From Planctomycetota bacterium (GTDB taxonomy: Bacteria; Planctomycetota; Phycisphaerae; Sedimentisphaerales; Anaerohalosphaeraceae): a DNA stretch of 8,780 nt. Within the stretch, counting starts at the first letter, position 1, and each line of letters starts with the position of its first letter. A program made the position numbers and the translations under genes. Location of the stretch: assembly GCA_003644215.1 (NCBI GenBank), contig QNBU01000032.1, forward strand, positions 1 to 8,780. The letters run 5' to 3'. The notes beneath the pieces were generated by a model that searched no databases, had not been told where the DNA came from, and was given only the letters and a program-made list of their open reading frames with translations. Below, in pieces: positions 7,117 through 8,780 of this stretch.

Positions 7117-7284
7117 TCACATTTTAGAGTACCGAACAGCTTTTACGATCCCAAAAGGACTTTGTGCTTCCCAAAAGAGCAATTCATTCGCCTCGCGGCG
7201 GTAATCAATCCTCTCTCTCGCTACATCAAAATCGTGCCTCCACGCACTCGTTCGATGCAATCTATCCTTATCCTCGTAAAAGTC
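7117..7284 (-). other. Coding-like minus-strand frame, short or decayed gene
   Basis: An open minus-strand frame of 55 codons from just after a TAA (7285-7287) to TGA (7117-7119). It has no ATG or GTG at its start; TTG at 7260, with AAGG five nt upstream, would give 47 residues. The product is protein-like, containing W-R-H-D-F-D-V-A-R-E-R and L-L-F-W-E-A-Q-S-P-F-G-I-V-K, with Trp, many charged residues and a high share of codons starting with G (20 of 55), as in real coding sequence. A second minus-strand frame just upstream (about 7226-7340, ending in G-G-T-I-L-M-stop) also looks protein-like, so this may be a frameshifted remnant of one gene or an interspersed repeat. I cannot assign a family. 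The antisense frame 7111-7344 looks less like coding sequence. Confidence 0.3.
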
Positions 7285-7558
7285 TTATTCCGTACCTCTT
7301 CCGTGATCTTTAGAAATGAAGTTTTGTTTGATGCGATACTTTAATCAAAAAAACTTCCTGCATTACAATAAGATTCAGTTTTCAAAAAACCAATCAATCT
7401 TTCCGAACCTTACCTTTGACAGTAAGTCTTTCCAATGACTCCCCCGAATGCAACTGCCTGAAACAACTACTTGAAAACAGAAAAAAACCTGCCAAATACA
7501 AAACAGCTTAACCACTAAAGTTTCTTTCTTCCAACTCCCCCAAGAGTTTGATGGTGTT
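7285..7558 (-). other. AT-rich gap: candidate leader or small RNA
   Basis: Gap with no conventional gene, downstream of the minus-strand promoter at 7559-7587. On the minus strand, AACTC-TTGGGG-GAGTT (7548 down to 7533) forms a hairpin within a few nt of the predicted transcript start. The motif GGGGGAGT followed by TTGGAA-like sequence occurs twice (7534-7541 and 7438-7445). Several T-runs occur but none follows a strong stem. I recognise no riboswitch, tRNA, 6S RNA or tmRNA. Confidence 0.3.
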
Positions 7559-7587
7559 ATTAAAGCAACTATACGCCGTTAAGTCAA
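7559..7587 (-). promoter_or_regulatory. Minus-strand sigma-70-like promoter
   Basis: On the minus strand: -35 TTGACT (7587-7582), 17-nt spacer, -10 TTTAAT (7564-7559), each 5 of 6 to consensus at ideal spacing. The expected start is about 7552. It would drive a transcript towards the PEP-CTERM operon with a leader of about 520 nt, or a separate RNA. A weaker plus-strand pair, TTGATG (7548-7553) and TATACG (7570-7575), overlaps it. Confidence 0.45.
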
Positions 7588-7701
7588 GAAGAAAATGCTC
7601 TTTTTTGTTTTTTTCTCTTCCGAATCGCCAAAAAAATACGCCCGCAACACACACATATCCCTTTGGCAAACAAAGAGTTATATCATCTTTTTACGCACAC
7701 A
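7588..7701. other. Spacer after the aminotransferase gene
   Basis: Holds a pyrimidine-rich tract on the plus strand (7598-7622) and a short CTTTG/CAAAG hairpin (7661-7675) that is not followed by T residues on the minus strand. I find no convincing terminator for the aminotransferase gene and no gene. Confidence 0.4.
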
Positions 7702-8780
7702 TTAAATTTCTTTTCCATGTAAATAACGACTGATATTCCGCATTGCCTGGCGCAGGCGATTTTCATTTTCGACCAGAGAAATGCGCATATAATGCTCGCC
7801 GTTTTCTCCGAAAGCGCGACCCGGAGAAATAACCACATTGGCTTTTTCCAGCAGTTCCATCGAGAAATCGATGCTTCCTTTTCCCTTAGAATGCGACTCG
7901 GGAACGCGCGTCCAGACAAACATCGACGCCCGCGGCACTTCGGTTTGCCAGCCAAGGCGTTTTAGCCCGTCGCACACCACATCCCTGCGGGACTGGTACT
8001 TTGCGTTCTGCTTATGAATTTCGTCTTCACAGTGCCGCATCGCGATAATGCTGGCAATCTGAATCGGCTGGAAAATCCCATAATCATAATAGCCCTTAAC
8101 AGTCGCCAGCGCATTGAGCATCTCTTTGTTGCCGGCAGCAAAACCAATCCGAAAACCGGCCATGCCATAGGGTTTGCTCATCGTTGTAAACTCCACACCG
8201 ACATCTTTGGCCCCTTTGGCGGACAGAAAACTGGGCGGCTGGTAATCATCAAACGCCGTTTCGCCATACGCAAAATCGTGGATAACCGCGATACCAAACC
8301 GCTTGGCCAAGGCGACGACTGTTTCAAAAAAACCCGTATCCACTGTCATCGCCGTGGGGTTGTGGGGGTAATTCAAAATCAGCAATTTGGGTCTTGGGAA
8401 AAGATGTTCACAAACATACGAAATAGTATCCAGCGATTTTTGGTCATTGCCCAGCGGGACCGAAATGACATTGCCGCCTGCCAGGGCGACACCGTAAATG
8501 TGTATCGGAAACGCAGGATCCGGCACGATGGCCGTATCGCCTGGGCCGAGCATGGCTAAACACATATGGCTAAAGCCCTCTTTGGAGCCGATGCAGGCCA
8601 GGACTTCTGTGTCAGGGTTTAGAGACACGCCCCACTTTCGCTCGTATTTCAGCGCCATCTCCCGCCGGAGGTTATAAATCCCCTTGGAGGCACTGTAACG
8701 GTGATTTCGCGGATCCTGAGCCGCCTCGCAGAGTTTATCAATCACCATGTCGGGCGCACCATCCATCGGGTTGCCCATAC
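7702..8780 (-). CDS. AlaC-like class I/II aminotransferase (5'-partial)
   Basis: PLP-dependent fold-type I aminotransferase, very close in pattern to E. coli AlaC (glutamate-pyruvate transaminase, alanine synthesis); related enzymes are annotated as LL-diaminopimelate aminotransferases. 358 codons are present, and the frame is open to the right edge: the first visible methionine lies in MGNPMDG, which corresponds to an internal AlaC segment around residue 40, so roughly 40 residues are missing. Numbering from that Met: I-G-S-K-E-G near 63-68, N140 in NPTA, D168 and Y171 in HDFAY (PLP ring contacts), K202 in M-S-K-P-Y-G-M-A-G (Schiff-base lysine), R210 in FRIGF, and R332 in YMRISL (substrate carboxylate). 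All key residues are present, so it should be active in the cytoplasm. Alanine formation from pyruvate and glutamate is the likely reaction; the exact amino donor is not decided by sequence reading. Its neighbours on the left are unrelated. Confidence 0.92.
   Translation of the reverse strand, partial: MGNPMDGAPDMVIDKLCEAAQDPRNHRYSASKGIYNLRREMALKYERKWGVSLNPDTEVLACIGSKEGFSHMCLAMLGPGDTAIVPDPAFPIHIYGVALAGGNVISVPLGNDQKSLDTISYVCEHLFPRPKLLILNYPHNPTAMTVDTGFFETVVALAKRFGIAVIHDFAYGETAFDDYQPPSFLSAKGAKDVGVEFTTMSKPYGMAGFRIGFAAGNKEMLNALATVKGYYDYGIFQPIQIASIIAMRHCEDEIHKQNAKYQSRRDVVCDGLKRLGWQTEVPRASMFVWTRVPESHSKGKGSIDFSMELLEKANVVISPGRAFGENGEHYMRISLVENENRLRQAMRNISRYLHGKEI

Noticed and set aside
7111..7344. Plus-strand GTG frame of 77 codons with AAAAGGAG nine nt upstream
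   Set aside because: The ribosome site is good, but codon use lacks the first-position G bias of real genes, the product has no recognisable pattern, and the minus strand in the same place looks more like coding sequence.
7548..7733. Plus-strand frame of 61 codons
   Set aside because: Made of Lys/Phe/Ser codons from AT-rich spacer and running antisense into the aminotransferase 3' end; no ribosome site or family pattern.
8014..8559. Plus-strand frame of 181 codons
   Set aside because: Lies entirely antisense to the well-supported AlaC-like aminotransferase; it is a shadow frame.
1..8780. tRNA, rRNA, CRISPR array or complete insertion sequence
   Set aside because: Looked for cloverleaf T-arm signatures, regularly spaced direct repeats and transposase motifs; none found.

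Overview
The window looks like a piece of a bacterial chromosome, most likely from the Planctomycetota (a Phycisphaerae/Sedimentisphaerales-type lineage is my best guess). The basis is two exported proteins with PEP-CTERM sorting tails (one carrying a divergent InlB-type B-repeat), a type IA topoisomerase with a lysine-rich tail, a divergent GroES, and frequent absence of strong Shine-Dalgarno sites. This placement is an inference; there is no rRNA gene or other marker that would settle it.

Layout. The plus-strand left half (1-5421) holds three housekeeping-type genes: comEC (5' end outside the window), topA, and a groES-like gene 10 nt after topA. topA has its own promoter, placed so close to the ATG that the mRNA should be nearly leaderless. 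The groES-like gene is followed by a degenerate inverted-repeat element (5437-5553). The minus-strand right half holds two genes for PEP-CTERM proteins (6378-7028, then 5723-6346) that form a two-gene operon ending in a good intrinsic terminator (5573-5611), and an AlaC-like aminotransferase that runs in from the right edge (7702-8780). The plus and minus units converge at about 5422-5722.

The 670-bp stretch between the aminotransferase and the PEP-CTERM genes is AT-rich and has no conventional gene. It contains a good minus-strand promoter (7559-7587), a hairpin at the predicted RNA 5' end, two copies of a GGGGGAGT motif, and an open minus-strand frame (7117-7284) with coding-like codon use. 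A transcript from that promoter would give the PEP-CTERM operon a leader of about 520 nt, or could be a separate RNA.

Functionally, ComEC (DNA uptake channel), TopA (supercoil relaxation) and the co-chaperonin are unrelated core functions. The PEP-CTERM pair should be exported by Sec and processed by an exosortase encoded elsewhere. I see no clear novel defence or metabolic system. The most promising points are the leader/ncRNA region, the shared acidic IPVPG linker of the two PEP-CTERM proteins, and the stand-alone divergent GroES.
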